Of a stretch of DNA of 64,000 nt, positions 56,149 through 64,000 are shown piece after piece. The notes beneath the pieces are model-generated. The model did not search any database and was not told the origin of the DNA. It was given only the letters and a program-made list of their open reading frames with translations. A program made the position numbers and the translations under genes. How positions within the stretch are numbered: position 1 is the first letter of the stretch; each line of letters starts with the position of its first letter. Source of the stretch: Terrilactibacillus tamarindi (GTDB lineage: Bacteria; Bacillota; Bacilli; Bacillales; Sporolactobacillaceae); assembly GCF_009718825.1 (NCBI RefSeq), contig NZ_WNHB01000003.1, forward strand, positions 62,001-126,000, in the 5' to 3' direction.

Positions 56149-56835
56149 ATGACTTTTTTAATTGGATTATTAAGTATTATTATCATTGATATAGTGCTCA
56201 GTGGCGATAATGCGGTTGTTATTGCCCTTGCTTGTCGGAATTTACCTAAAGAAAAGCAACGGCCAGCCATATTAATAGGAAGTGGCGGAGCCATTTTGCT
56301 AAGAATTATTCTAACGTTCATTGCGTTCTGGCTTCTTGAACTCCCATTGTTAAATATGATTGGGGGCGTTCTATTACTCTATATTGCGATTCATTTATTA
56401 ACGAGTAATGAAAATCCCGACTTGAAAAGTAGTTCAACCTTATTTGGCGCTGTCCGTACCATTATTATCGCTGATTTTGTCATGAGCTTAGATAACGTTG
56501 TGGCTATTGCTGGTGCTGCACATAACAATGTTCTTCTAATTATTATTGGCCTAGCCATAAGTATGCCTCTTATTATTTGGGGAAGTCAGCTATTAATGAA
56601 ATTGATGGAAAGATTCCCAGTCATTGTAACCATTGGTGCGGCTATATTGGGCTATACGGCGGGAGAAATGATCTTTAAAGACCAATTGATTGATCAATGG
56701 TTTCAAACCGATTTAATAAATAAAGGGATAGCTGTTCTGTTTGCCCTTTTAGTTGTCTTAGCCGGCTATCTTATCAATAACAATAAGAAAAGTAAAAAAA
56801 AACATGTGAATGAACATCAAACATTGAGTAGATAA
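56149..56835 (+). CDS. TerC/YjbE-family membrane protein (probable metal exporter)
   Basis: A 228-residue protein with about seven spans. DIVLSGDNAVVIALACRNLP near residue 15 and FVMSLDNVVAIAGAAHNN near 105 are the two acidic TerC signatures that bind a metal ion. In Bacillus, YjbE and relatives export or supply manganese, for example to exoenzymes. No manganese riboswitch is visible upstream. The polar tail contains NNNKKSKKKH. TGGAGATG precedes the ATG. Confidence 0.9.
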   Translation: MTFLIGLLSIIIIDIVLSGDNAVVIALACRNLPKEKQRPAILIGSGGAILLRIILTFIAFWLLELPLLNMIGGVLLLYIAIHLLTSNENPDLKSSSTLFGAVRTIIIADFVMSLDNVVAIAGAAHNNVLLIIIGLAISMPLIIWGSQLLMKLMERFPVIVTIGAAILGYTAGEMIFKDQLIDQWFQTDLINKGIAVLFALLVVLAGYLINNNKKSKKKHVNEHQTLSR

Positions 56836-56863
56836 CGAAAGATACACCAACGGAGATGATAAG

Positions 56864-57301
56864 ATGAAAGAAAACGGACAGGTTGATTTTGGAGTAAATA
56901 ATGGACAACTATTACCCTGCTCTAAATGGCCTAACGGGGTTTCGACGGATCATAGAGATCCAAATCGGCGAATGGTGCCGTTGTCCTACAAAGAAGTGTC
57001 AATGGATACGGCAAATAGCTATTTACAAGACGTGTTATCAACCATTCCTAAGACAACAATAAAAGTCAATGATGGTCATTATGTACACGTTGAATATAAA
57101 ACACCCATTCTAAATCTGCCTCATGATGCGGAATTTTATTTTGATGAAGATAAGAAGATTCTTCAATTTCGTTCTGTTTCGAGAGTGGGAATAGCGGATT
57201 TTGGAATGAATAAAAGGTGGTTGCAAGCCGTTTACTCACGGCTTTTAAAAAAGCTGACAATACATCACATTAACCATGAGGATGGTGGATCAGTTGGATA
57301 A
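56864..57301 (+). CDS. DUF1499-family protein
   Basis: A 145-residue protein. LPCSKWPNGVSTDHRDPNRRMVPLSY (shown in parts) in residues 17-42, then DAEFYFDEDKKILQFRSVSRVGIADFG and NKRWLQAVYSRLLKKL match the DUF1499 pattern (CPxxPNCVS ... RSxSRxGxxDFGxNRxR). Function unknown. It begins 28 bp after the TerC gene with CGGAGATGATAAG upstream, and its end overlaps the next gene, so TerC-DUF1499-DUF423 form an operon. Confidence 0.75.
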   Translation: MKENGQVDFGVNNGQLLPCSKWPNGVSTDHRDPNRRMVPLSYKEVSMDTANSYLQDVLSTIPKTTIKVNDGHYVHVEYKTPILNLPHDAEFYFDEDKKILQFRSVSRVGIADFGMNKRWLQAVYSRLLKKLTIHHINHEDGGSVG

Positions 57302-57671
57302 ATTATTTATCGTGCTAGGTGCGATTTTTTCATTTTTATCGGTCGCTTTTGGGGCTTTTGGGGCTCATATTCTTAAAGAAAAACTGTCTGAACACGCTCT
57401 ATCAATCTTTCAAACGGGTGTGCAATATCAAATGATGCATGCTCTTGGTCTTATTCTAATAGGAATTTTGGCAAGTAAAGTCATCAATGGACCTTCTCAA
57501 TCTCTTCACTGGGCGGGCATTTTAATGGCTTTAGGCATTGTCGTGTTTTCAGGAAGTTTATACGTACTGAGTACGACAGGGATCGGTATTCTCGGAGCGA
57601 TTACGCCAATCGGTGGTGTCTTATTTTTAATTAGCTGGTTCCTTGTTATCCTTGCTTTTTTACGAGCGTAA
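57294..57671 (+). CDS. DUF423-family membrane protein (YwdK type)
   Basis: A 125-residue protein with four spans. LFIVLGAIFSFLSVAFGAFGAH at the start and TGVQYQMMHALGLILIGILA are diagnostic for DUF423; YwdK is the Bacillus relative. Function unknown. The start is set at TTG 57294, with GGATGGTGG just upstream and overlapping the DUF1499 stop codon; ATG at 57276 is an alternative. In B. subtilis ywdK lies beside gerQ (ywdL), and here gerQ is also next to it, so gene order is conserved. Confidence 0.82.
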   Translation: MDKLFIVLGAIFSFLSVAFGAFGAHILKEKLSEHALSIFQTGVQYQMMHALGLILIGILASKVINGPSQSLHWAGILMALGIVVFSGSLYVLSTTGIGILGAITPIGGVLFLISWFLVILAFLRA

Positions 57672-57893
57672 TAAGGTTACCTTAGAAAGTTGATGTATTT
57701 AAGAAAGAGATCTCCCTCTAAAAGCGTTAAGCGTACCGAGCAGCAGTAAGGGGAAAACGGATTTCGGTTAGTTGATAGCTTAAAAGCGTTTTTCTTGTTA
57801 CGTTGATAAACACTATTATTGACTCATTTGTGTAGAGTATGACAATACACGAATACGTTAAAAACCAACATAGATAGTTAACATAGCGATTAA

Positions 57894-57921
57894 AAAAAGC
57901 CTTCAGAGTTTCTGAAGGCTA
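57894..57921 (-). terminator. terminator of gerQ
   Basis: AGCCTTCAGA and TCTGAAGGCT form a 10-bp stem; TTTTTTT follows on the minus strand. It overlaps the gerQ stop. Confidence 0.88.
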
Positions 57922-58434
57922 TTCTCTTGTTGTCTGAGGACCAAACGGATAAGAGTAACTAATAGGTCCTTCAAATGTAACGTAATTAACAAATACCATA
58001 GGAATGATATAGCGTGTGCCAGTTGGCGATTCACTTATGATAACATGGTCACGTCCAGCGGCTTCAAGTTCTCCTCTGAAAATTTTTGCATTCCATTGAT
58101 TATTATTTTCAAATGTCGCATAGACAGTGACAGGTTTATCTAAATTTAATCGAAGAATATTTTCAATGTAGGATTGTTCAAATAATGGTAATTGAGGGGT
58201 TGATGGCTGCGTCGTAAACGATGGAAACGGAAAGGCTGGTTGTTGTTGTTGAAAGGTAGGTTGTTGTTGCGTTCCAGGCATGATACTTGATTGTCCTGGA
58301 AAAATGGTTGTCGGAGATCCAGTTATTTGTGGCTGCATGTCTTGTTGCATACCTTGTTGTTGCATGCCTCCTTGTTGCGGTATACCTGATGATTGACGTT
58401 GCTGATCTTCTGGAAAAGATGAATAATAACTCAT
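57919..58434 (-). CDS. gerQ: spore coat protein GerQ
   Basis: A 171-residue protein. The first 85 residues are Gln-rich and low-complexity (QQRQSSGIPQQGGMQQQGM, then a TQQQPTFQQQQPAFPFP stretch), which suits Tgl-mediated cross-linking in the coat. The C-terminal 85 residues are the conserved GerQ barrel (LRLNLDKPVTVYATFENNN, then IPMVFVNYVTFEGP). It is needed for CwlJ placement during germination, and cwlJ is directly upstream on the same strand. AAAGGAGTG precedes the ATG. Confidence 0.95.
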   Translation of the reverse strand: MSYYSSFPEDQQRQSSGIPQQGGMQQQGMQQDMQPQITGSPTTIFPGQSSIMPGTQQQPTFQQQQPAFPFPSFTTQPSTPQLPLFEQSYIENILRLNLDKPVTVYATFENNNQWNAKIFRGELEAAGRDHVIISESPTGTRYIIPMVFVNYVTFEGPISYSYPFGPQTTRE

Positions 58435-58560
58435 ATCATTTCACTCCTTTAGTTGGCTAAATGTACCAGTGACAAAACGTAAAATGAATTGATCCTAAAT
58501 TAAGCGCTATTTTCTACTAGTGTTGACAGTACATTTTTATAAGCTAGTAAAGACAGGTTC

Positions 58561-58983
58561 TTAATATACTTCAGGACAAGCAGACTCAGTCGGCTGATAA
58601 AAACAATGAGCTTTATATCTGCCCGAATTCCATTGATTGTACCACTGAGCTGGGCATGAAGCAGGCGGTTGAAAAAACCACAATGCATTTGAAGCAGGAT
58701 GAAATCTAGCACCATTTAAGACTTTTCTTGCCAAACGTTTATCTTGTTCCCTGGCGGCTTGATAGAAATAGCCTTTTTGTGTTGCTTCAAATCCACCAGG
58801 GCTTTGGAAGACCATTTGCCTTATGTTTCGAACATCTCTGAAATCCAAACAATTACCTCGGACACGATTAACACCCACATTTCCAACCAATTGCATGCCC
58901 AGTAATCCATCACCTTCAGCTTCCGCCCGCATGAGCCTTGCTAATAAAGAAACATCGTTTTCAGTGTGTTGAATAACTGCCAT
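58561..58983 (-). CDS. cwlJ: spore cortex-lytic enzyme CwlJ
   Basis: A 140-residue hydrolase of the SleB/CwlJ family. LLARLMRAEAEGDGLLGMQLVGN has the catalytic Glu; NCLDFRDVRNIRQMVF, FEATQKGYFYQAARE and CPAQWYNQWNSG follow as in other CwlJ proteins. It degrades cortex peptidoglycan early in germination and is coat-bound via GerQ. The start is at 58983 (MAVIQHTEND) after GGGGGTGAACG; the open frame extends 9 codons further without a ribosome binding site. A candidate sigma-E promoter lies upstream. It is 126 bp before gerQ. Confidence 0.95.
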   Translation of the reverse strand: MAVIQHTENDVSLLARLMRAEAEGDGLLGMQLVGNVGVNRVRGNCLDFRDVRNIRQMVFQSPGGFEATQKGYFYQAAREQDKRLARKVLNGARFHPASNALWFFQPPASCPAQWYNQWNSGRYKAHCFYQPTESACPEVY

Positions 58984-59053
58984 TCGTTCACCCCCAGTTA
59001 TGGACCGCACTCTAACACCTAATTTATGAAGAAGTAGATAAATTCATGACAAA

Positions 59054-59082
59054 TAAAATATGTCATGACCCTATTTTCATAT
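59054..59082 (-). promoter_or_regulatory. candidate sigma-E promoter of cwlJ, with an overlapping palindrome
   Basis: On the minus strand ATA (59082-59080), 17 bases, CATATTTT (59062). The early mother-cell pattern is ATA-N16-18-CATACAAT-like. The inverted repeat TCATGACA ... TGTCATGA (59044-59068) overlaps the -10 and could bind a regulator. Confidence 0.45.
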
Positions 59083-59229
59083 CATTATATATAGAAGTTG
59101 TGATAAGGTGCTTATAAATTTACTAACGAATTAGGTCTTTAATCCGCTTAGGCAGCTAGAACGTCTAAAAATAAAATTCTCTTTATCAAAAATTGAGCAG
59201 TAGACTCCGAATAATTATAGAAGCATTAG

Positions 59230-59259
59230 AAAAACCGAGCCTTATGGACTCGGTTTTTC
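59230..59259. terminator. terminator downstream of hemQ
   Basis: AAAACCGAG and CTCGGTTTT pair around a loop with T-rich flanks on both sides; it lies just after the hemQ stop on the minus strand. Confidence 0.85.
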
Positions 59260-59270
59260 TTAAGATCAAA

Positions 59271-60017
59271 TTACAAAGCCATCATTTGGCTAAAACGTTC
59301 CTTAGATAGCAAGGTCCCTACAAAGAACGAACCAAACTCGCCGTAACGGGCACTGACTTCGTCAAATCTCATTTCATAGACGAGTTTTTTGAATTGAAGC
59401 GCATCATCGCCAAATAAGGTGACGCCCCACTCCCAATCATCAAAACCAACAGAACCCGTAATAATTTGTTTGATTTTCCCTGCATAAGAGCGGCCAATTA
59501 AACCATGGCTTTTCATTAGCTCACGTCTTTCTGACATAGGGAGCATATACCAATTGTCTTCGCCATCCCGGCGCTTATCCATAGGATAGAAACAAAGATA
59601 CTGTGTTCTTGGCAAAATAGGGAAAAGGCGCGATTTAATACGTGGATTTTCCATCGGATCCTCATCGCTTTGCCCTAAATAATTACTTAATTCAACCACT
59701 GAAACATAGGAATGGGCAGGAATGGTCACTTCAGCAAGTTTTGTTTTATTAAAGGCTGTTTCAAGGGCATTTAAATCATCCAAGGTTGGTCTAAGCCACA
59801 TAAAGACAAAATCAGCTTTTTGACCAATAATCGAATAGAATGCATAGCTTCCTTTCTTTTCTTTCTGAATAAGATCCCATTCATTTAGAAAAGCATAAAA
59901 TTCTTGAAGCGCTGATTCACGTTCATCACTGGATAGACTTTTCCATGCTTTCCAATCAATAAATCTGAAATCATGTAAACAATACCAACCATCTAAAGTT
60001 TGAGCTGCTTCACTCAT
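59271..60017 (-). CDS. hemQ: coproheme decarboxylase (HemQ, chlorite dismutase family)
   Basis: A 248-residue protein. [12 protein letters not shown] near the start, [12 protein letters not shown] near 107 and [20 protein letters not shown] near 145 carry conserved residues, including the essential Tyr in [20 protein letters not shown] near 170 holds the proximal heme His. It converts coproheme III to heme b, the last step of Gram-positive heme synthesis. No strong ribosome binding site is far away; ACAGGAGTG precedes the ATG. It is divergent from pta with an inverted repeat in between. Confidence 0.95.
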   Translation of the reverse strand: MSEAAQTLDGWYCLHDFRFIDWKAWKSLSSDERESALQEFYAFLNEWDLIQKEKKGSYAFYSIIGQKADFVFMWLRPTLDDLNALETAFNKTKLAEVTIPAHSYVSVVELSNYLGQSDEDPMENPRIKSRLFPILPRTQYLCFYPMDKRRDGEDNWYMLPMSERRELMKSHGLIGRSYAGKIKQIITGSVGFDDWEWGVTLFGDDALQFKKLVYEMRFDEVSARYGEFGSFFVGTLLSKERFSQMMAL

Positions 60018-60372
60018 GTTTTATATCACTCCTGTTCGGACGAAATAGTCAAAAAAAGGCTTGTCCAATTATTAAAATAATGATCTTATCATTATTGACA
60101 ACTTTAACTATAGCATAATCATAATAATCAATGCGAAGTGGATGAATTTGAGTTCACTAAATTGTCATAATTTCAAAAGGAGTTCTTTTCCTATATAATT
60201 CGATATAATAAGAGTAGAGGATCATGAAACTTTCAACATTGACGATGTCCATGACGTTACTCCACTTATGACGATTTGAGCAAGGTTTCTCCCATGTAGG
60301 TATTTATTTACTCGATAAATCCGGGATATAAAGACACAAAAGGCAAGAATATTTTGAATGGAGGAGATCGAT
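60018..60372. other. hemQ-pta divergent spacer, 355 bp
   Basis: No gene seen. It holds the inverted repeat at 60076-60096 close to hemQ. Nearer pta there is an AT-rich stretch with TATAAT-like boxes (about 60196-60210) whose -35 I could not define. No cre (CcpA) site of the usual form was found before pta. Confidence 0.6.
60076..60096. promoter_or_regulatory. 21-bp inverted repeat upstream of hemQ (Fur/PerR-like)
   Basis: AATAATGAT and ATCATTATT are perfect 9-base arms around CTT. The shape is like a Fur/PerR/Zur box but has three, not one, central bases. It overlaps the likely hemQ promoter (TTGTCA ... TTTAAT on the minus strand), 59 bp upstream of the start. Confidence 0.45.
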
Positions 60373-61371
60373 ATGAGCACACTTTTTGATCAAATGAAGA
60401 TTCAGGTAAAAAAAGAACAACCCAGACTGGTCTTTCCAGAAGGCCATGACGGTCGTATCTGTGAAGCAGTTCAAAGACTCGCGGAAGAAGACATTCTTTT
60501 TCCTATTTTAATTGCGAAACGGGATGAATGTCCGGCATACATACAGGATCTCGAAAAGAAAGGTAAGCTTTTCATTAAACATCCAGAAGAGGATCAGAAT
60601 TTGGATCAGTTAGCAGATAAACTGGCTGAACGCAGAAAAGGAAAGTTAACAAAAGAAGAAGCGGAAAAATGGCTGCAAGATGAAAATTATTATGGAACGA
60701 TGCTAGTTTACACCGATCAAGCAGCAGGACTTGTCAGTGGCGCAACACATTCAACTGCAGATACGGTCAGACCTGCCTTGCAAATTATTAAAACAAAACC
60801 AGGAGTACAGCGGACATCTGGTTCTTTTATCATGCTAAAAGGGGAGGAACAATTACTGTTTGCAGATTGTGCGATTAACATAGCCCCTGATAGTGAAGTA
60901 TTAGCAGACATTGCTATAGAAAGTGCTAATACAGCTAAGGCATTCGGCATGGACCCTAAGATTGCCATGCTCAGTTTTTCAACAAAAGGTTCAGCGAAGG
61001 CTCCTGAAACAGACAAAGTGATGAAAGCTACAAAGTTAGTTAAAGAGAAACGTCCGGATTTATTCATAGATGGAGAATTCCAATTTGATGCGGCTTATGT
61101 GCCAGAGGTGGCTCAGACAAAGGCCCCTGACTCACCGCTTAAAGGCAAAGCGAATGTTTTTGTCTTTCCAAGTCTTGAAGCCGGAAATATCGGCTATAAG
61201 ATTGCCCAACGTCTTGGCGGATATGAAGCCATAGGACCTATCTTGCAAGGTCTAAATCAACCTGTGAATGATTTATCAAGAGGCTGCAATACAGAAGATG
61301 TCTACAAACTGGCGATCATTACGGCCATGCAATCTGTCATGGACTCATCTAAAAAAAATAAAGTAAAATGA
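60373..61371 (+). CDS. pta: phosphate acetyltransferase
   Basis: A 332-residue short Pta. It has PRLVFPEGHDGRICEAV near the start, GLVSGATHSTADTVRPALQII near 118, FADCAINIAPDSEVLADIA near 160 and the conserved C-terminal RGCNTEDVYKLAIITAMQ. It interconverts acetyl-CoA and acetyl phosphate in the cytoplasm. The ATG at 60373 follows GGAGGAG; an ATG at 60358 precedes that site and is not preferred. hemQ next to pta matches the B. subtilis order. Confidence 0.95.
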   Translation: MSTLFDQMKIQVKKEQPRLVFPEGHDGRICEAVQRLAEEDILFPILIAKRDECPAYIQDLEKKGKLFIKHPEEDQNLDQLADKLAERRKGKLTKEEAEKWLQDENYYGTMLVYTDQAAGLVSGATHSTADTVRPALQIIKTKPGVQRTSGSFIMLKGEEQLLFADCAINIAPDSEVLADIAIESANTAKAFGMDPKIAMLSFSTKGSAKAPETDKVMKATKLVKEKRPDLFIDGEFQFDAAYVPEVAQTKAPDSPLKGKANVFVFPSLEAGNIGYKIAQRLGGYEAIGPILQGLNQPVNDLSRGCNTEDVYKLAIITAMQSVMDSSKKNKVK

Positions 61372-61579
61372 CCGGTTTAGCAGGAATACATCATTAGTCT
61401 TCGAATTCATAGATAGAACGATTTTAAGGTGGTGTGGACAGTGAGAAGACTTTATTTTGATCTTTTTGAAAATGATCAACCAGCCCTTCATTCCTAAGAA
61501 CAGGGATGATATCAATTTGATCATGCCTTTCTTAGCGGGAATCGATTTGAATATCCCATGAAGAGAGGAATGGGCCAGG

Positions 61580-62506
61580 ATGAAAGAATCAATCATAGGG
61601 GCATGTTGCCTAACATTAGCTGCAAGCATATGGGGTAGTATGTATGTCATTAGTAAATATATTTTAATGTATGTTCCACCCATCACATTACTTTGGTTTC
61701 GTTATGTGATCGCTTGTCTTTTACTATTCGCTGTTATGGCGGCTAGCCGCAAGGGAAAAAAGATGAAGCTGCTTTCCAAAAGAGACGGGTTATTATTTAT
61801 GTGGATTGGTTTTATCGGTTATTTTATCTCCATAGCCTTCCAGTTTATTGGAACAAAGTTATCAGATGCTCATACCGGGGCTTTGATAACGTCATCAACA
61901 CCCGCTTTTATTGTCATCTTTGCTTGGTTTGTCTTGAAAGAGAGGATCACCGCTCGCAAGCTCCTTTCTCTTATCGTGGCAACGATCGGTGTGGTGATTT
62001 GCATTGGAGGTTCACCAAGAGTCGGGACTTACGCTTTAGGTAATATCATTTTAGTAGGGGCTGCTGTGACTTGGGCACTCTTGTCAGTCTATGTTAAGAA
62101 AGCATCTAGAAAGTTCTCATCACTCATGATAACGACGTACTCAATGATTTTTGCCCTCTTGTTTTCAACACCATTTATGATAGTAGAACAAATGAATGAG
62201 CCTATGACAATAAATCAAACACCCATCATTTTAGGTATCTTGTATTTAGGAACGGTATCAACTGCAGGAGCGTTCTTTCTATGGAATAAAGGGTTAGAAC
62301 TTATGGATGCAGGGATTGGTTCATTATTTCTTTTTCTTCAACCAATTGTTGGAGCCATCCTCGGCTGGTTGTGGTTAAAGGAGACATTGTCCTATTCTTT
62401 TTATATAGGGGGCTGTTTTATTCTAGTAGGAATTATTATCGCGACTAGAAGGAAAGAACAATCTGCCAAGAAGAGGCCGAACACGAACAATAAATTAACG
62501 TCATAA
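61580..62506 (+). CDS. EamA/DMT-family transporter (YwfM-like)
   Basis: A 308-residue protein with about ten spans in two EamA repeats. It begins IIGACCLTLAASIWGSMYVI; GTKLSDAHTGALITSSTPAF near 93 and GSLFLFLQPIVGAILGWLWL near 252 are typical. It exports or imports an unknown metabolite. The segment 61372-61579 before it has only a short 18-codon frame at 61441 (GTG, with AAGGTGGTG upstream), too small to call. A YwfM-type gene near pta also occurs in B. subtilis. Confidence 0.88.
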   Translation: MKESIIGACCLTLAASIWGSMYVISKYILMYVPPITLLWFRYVIACLLLFAVMAASRKGKKMKLLSKRDGLLFMWIGFIGYFISIAFQFIGTKLSDAHTGALITSSTPAFIVIFAWFVLKERITARKLLSLIVATIGVVICIGGSPRVGTYALGNIILVGAAVTWALLSVYVKKASRKFSSLMITTYSMIFALLFSTPFMIVEQMNEPMTINQTPIILGILYLGTVSTAGAFFLWNKGLELMDAGIGSLFLFLQPIVGAILGWLWLKETLSYSFYIGGCFILVGIIIATRRKEQSAKKRPNTNNKLTS

Positions 62507-62510
62507 TTAA

Positions 62511-62552
62511 AAACGGATCATCCGAGTGGGTAGCGGATGATCCGTTTTTTTT
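62511..62552 (+). terminator. terminator of the EamA gene
   Basis: AAACGGATCATCCG and CGGATGATCCGTTT form a 14-bp stem followed by TTTTTT; shared with the convergent gene at 62551. Confidence 0.92.
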
Positions 62553-63009
62553 AGTTTCTTTGAAGACGAAAGCCTTCATCTTTTAAGTAAAGAGCAGCGT
62601 CCTCATGGGAGCCGAAAGAATCGACTAAATTATTTCCAGCGTAGATGGTCCACGCCTCATCTTCATGAATCAACTGTAGCGTTTGTTTTTCACGATTAAT
62701 CCACGTTTCCTCTTCTGGTTTTGGTTGTCCTTCTTCAGAAAGAGAAAAAATGGCATTTTCCACAATTGAGTGAAGCTCTGCTTCATTGAAATCCCGTATA
62801 TTGACAAAGCCTTTGTCATCGGTGGGATAGCCTTCTAATTCTCCCGCATAGACATACCCATTTCCATTAGGATGGAGATGATAAACGACATTTTTCTTTT
62901 CTTTCACACTGTCATTATATTGGAAATTCACGCGTCCAAGCGAAACATCACGACGTTCTAATTCTGGAAAAGATTCAATAATCTCTAATTTTTGTTCGAA
63001 AGTAAGCAT
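62551..63009 (-). CDS. unknown 152-residue acidic protein
   Basis: A soluble acidic protein. LEIIESFPELERRDVSLGRV is near the start, followed by VYHLHPNGNGYVYAGELEGY, and it ends YLKDEGFRLQRN. No recognised family; the beta-rich middle and Glu-rich C-terminus suggest a small globular cytoplasmic protein. The ribosome binding site is ordinary (GGAGGAAC before the ATG). Convergent with the EamA gene. Confidence 0.65.
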   Translation of the reverse strand: MLTFEQKLEIIESFPELERRDVSLGRVNFQYNDSVKEKKNVVYHLHPNGNGYVYAGELEGYPTDDKGFVNIRDFNEAELHSIVENAIFSLSEEGQPKPEEETWINREKQTLQLIHEDEAWTIYAGNNLVDSFGSHEDAALYLKDEGFRLQRN

Positions 63010-63139
63010 AGTTCCTCCATGTAGTTAGGTTATGACAAACATTATATCCTATTTGAATAAGGATAAGCCAATCTTCCCTGATATTTTAGGACGAATTCGG
63101 CCATAATAAAAGAAAAGTCGATCCCCGAGGTGGATGATA

Positions 63140-63646
63140 ATGATTTATATTTATAACGATTATGGCGGTACACATACAACGGCATTAGCGGCAGCTTATC
63201 ACCTAAACAAACTTCCAAAAGAGGGTAAGCTCACAAAAGAACAAATATTAGAAACACCATTTTTTAACAAACTAAAGACTAGTGATATGGGCGTTCTATT
63301 TTTTCATGGGATTGACTCGGATGGGAATTCCGTTTATACCGTTGGTCGCGGGGCTGCGAAACAAATGAAACGACTCCTTAAAAGTCTAACGGAACTTTTA
63401 CAAGAAAAATATAACGGAACGGAAAAAGTCGTTCTCTCAAATACCTCTCCAACCGTTCCCATCACGATGACCTTTGGAGGACTTTTCTCAAGAAGACTAC
63501 ATATTGATTTTATTGGAGTTCCTTTGCTTGTGCTAGGGGCTAAACAATGCTGTCACGACATCCTTAGAGTGGTTGAACATACCAAATATGTAGGCAAAAC
63601 AACATCAGCAAAGCTCACTGTTTTGGATAATAAAGAATTTAAGTAA
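63140..63646 (+). CDS. DUF3189-family protein
   Basis: A 168-residue protein. IYIYNDYGGTHTTALAAAYHL at residues about 2-22 (shown here in part) is the conserved start of the DUF3189 family of Firmicutes; FFHGIDSDGNSVYTVGRG and FIGVPLLVLGAKQCC follow. Function unknown. ATG at 63140 follows GAGGTGG by six bases; the frame starts two codons earlier at 63134 but overlaps that site. Confidence 0.75.
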   Translation: MIYIYNDYGGTHTTALAAAYHLNKLPKEGKLTKEQILETPFFNKLKTSDMGVLFFHGIDSDGNSVYTVGRGAAKQMKRLLKSLTELLQEKYNGTEKVVLSNTSPTVPITMTFGGLFSRRLHIDFIGVPLLVLGAKQCCHDILRVVEHTKYVGKTTSAKLTVLDNKEFK

Positions 63647-63648
63647 AA

Positions 63649-63692
63649 ATGACTCGAAGCTGGTGTCTTATCAGCGACGAGTCATCTTATTT
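63649..63692. terminator. hairpin between the DUF3189 gene and the last gene
   Basis: ATGACTCG and CGAGTCAT pair, with an inner GCTG/CAGC; T-rich sequence follows on the plus strand. It overlaps the stop codon of the minus-strand gene. Confidence 0.65.
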
Positions 63693-64000
63693 AATGGATC
63701 ATTTCTTTCTCTAATTCTTTGATAATATCCCCTGAATAAGTTTTGTTCAGAAGACGATAATAATGGAGATGAAATCTCTCCAAATTGTTGAATCACTTGA
63801 AGAAGAGTGACGATAAAACTTTGAACCGTTAAAGATGAACCGGAAATTTCCTCTAAAGAGGCCATTTTTTCTGGAACAATTTTTGGATAAACAAATTTCG
63901 TCTGTTCTCCTCTTAGACCACGATCATAAAACGACTTAATGAGTTCCGCCCGCTTCGATCCACTGCCTGTAAGACAAAGATAAATTTGAACTGCGACGCC
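63671..64000 (-). CDS. unknown protein, 5' end beyond the window
   Basis: The minus-strand frame is open from base 64000 to a stop at 63671, about 109 codons. Visible sequence includes AVQIYLCLTGSGSKRAELI, KFVYPKIVPEKMASLEEIS, a hydrophobic patch and the basic end NKMTRR. An ATG at 63865 is probably internal, since the frame upstream of it stays open and looks coding. No family recognised. Confidence 0.6.
   Translation of the reverse strand, partial: GVAVQIYLCLTGSGSKRAELIKSFYDRGLRGEQTKFVYPKIVPEKMASLEEISGSSLTVQSFIVTLLQVIQQFGEISSPLLSSSEQNLFRGYYQRIRERNDPLNKMTRR

Noticed and set aside
61441-61497. 18-codon GTG frame between pta and the EamA gene
   Set aside because: A plausible ribosome binding site exists, but the product is too short to support and has no recognisable similarity to lipL, which follows pta in B. 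subtilis.

Overview
The window looks like chromosome from a low-to-moderate GC, endospore-forming member of the Bacillales. The direct support is a set of spore genes (cwlJ and gerQ, a LysM-GH18 spore-peptidoglycan hydrolase of the YaaH type, a signal-less CwlC-type amidase), a class III fructose-1,6-bisphosphatase, the Gram-positive coproheme decarboxylase hemQ next to pta, a lysine riboswitch, and strong AGGAGG-type ribosome binding sites. The family could be Bacillaceae or Sporolactobacillaceae; this is inference and was not tested by any search.

Layout. 1-7000: the end of a surface nucleotidase, ung, an ABC-2 exporter pair, a very small membrane protein and an amino-acid permease behind an attenuator-like leader. 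7040-22313: a roughly 15 kb polysaccharide locus. It has a GDP-mannose to GDP-fucose branch (manC, gmd, fcl), a UDP-GlcNAc 4,6-dehydratase homologue, another sugar epimerase, several glycosyltransferases (one a GT4-GT2 fusion), a DUF1796 protein and a sulfotransferase-like protein, and it ends in two small proteins resembling DUF2642 coat proteins. Three of its transcription units have upstream boxes fitting AC-N17-CATA, the mother-cell sigma-K pattern, so I read the locus as making and attaching a glycan on the spore surface. 22424-35058: housekeeping and metabolic genes (TauE exporter, amidase, branched-chain aminotransferase, PatA-like aminotransferase, Hsp20, GNAT, butanol dehydrogenase, YeeE-type transporter, isochorismatase-like hydrolase, recQ). 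35059-46555: an IS110 remnant, a lysine riboswitch in front of lysP, an MFS exporter, YisL, GNAT, the GH18 hydrolase, a YkwC dehydrogenase, a PqqD-like protein, an OPT transporter, an unknown membrane protein and DoxX. 46752-64000: PBP3-type transpeptidase, a MocR regulator divergent from an EamA exporter, fbp, a DUF3900-like protein, TerC, DUF1499 and DUF423 proteins, gerQ-cwlJ, hemQ, pta, a second EamA transporter, a DUF3189 protein and two unknown genes, the last cut by the window end.

The most unusual content lies between the genes. Four separate spacers carry tandem arrays of a 21-bp unit with the core GCGCAATT (7 to 17 copies each). Twenty-one bases is two helical turns, and the conservation looks like DNA rather than protein. 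A second family (copies at 8287, 18983, 23741 and 32270) is MITE-like, with GTTCAAAAAG terminal inverted repeats. A third (23507 inverted, 28009, 46011, 54395, partial at 55801) is a roughly 115-bp element with a nested stem. None of the three encodes a protein. I do not know a described counterpart of the 21-bp arrays, but could not search.

Translation starts were chosen by ribosome binding sites, and several differ from the longest frame. Family assignments come from motifs and remembered homologues, not from database searches.
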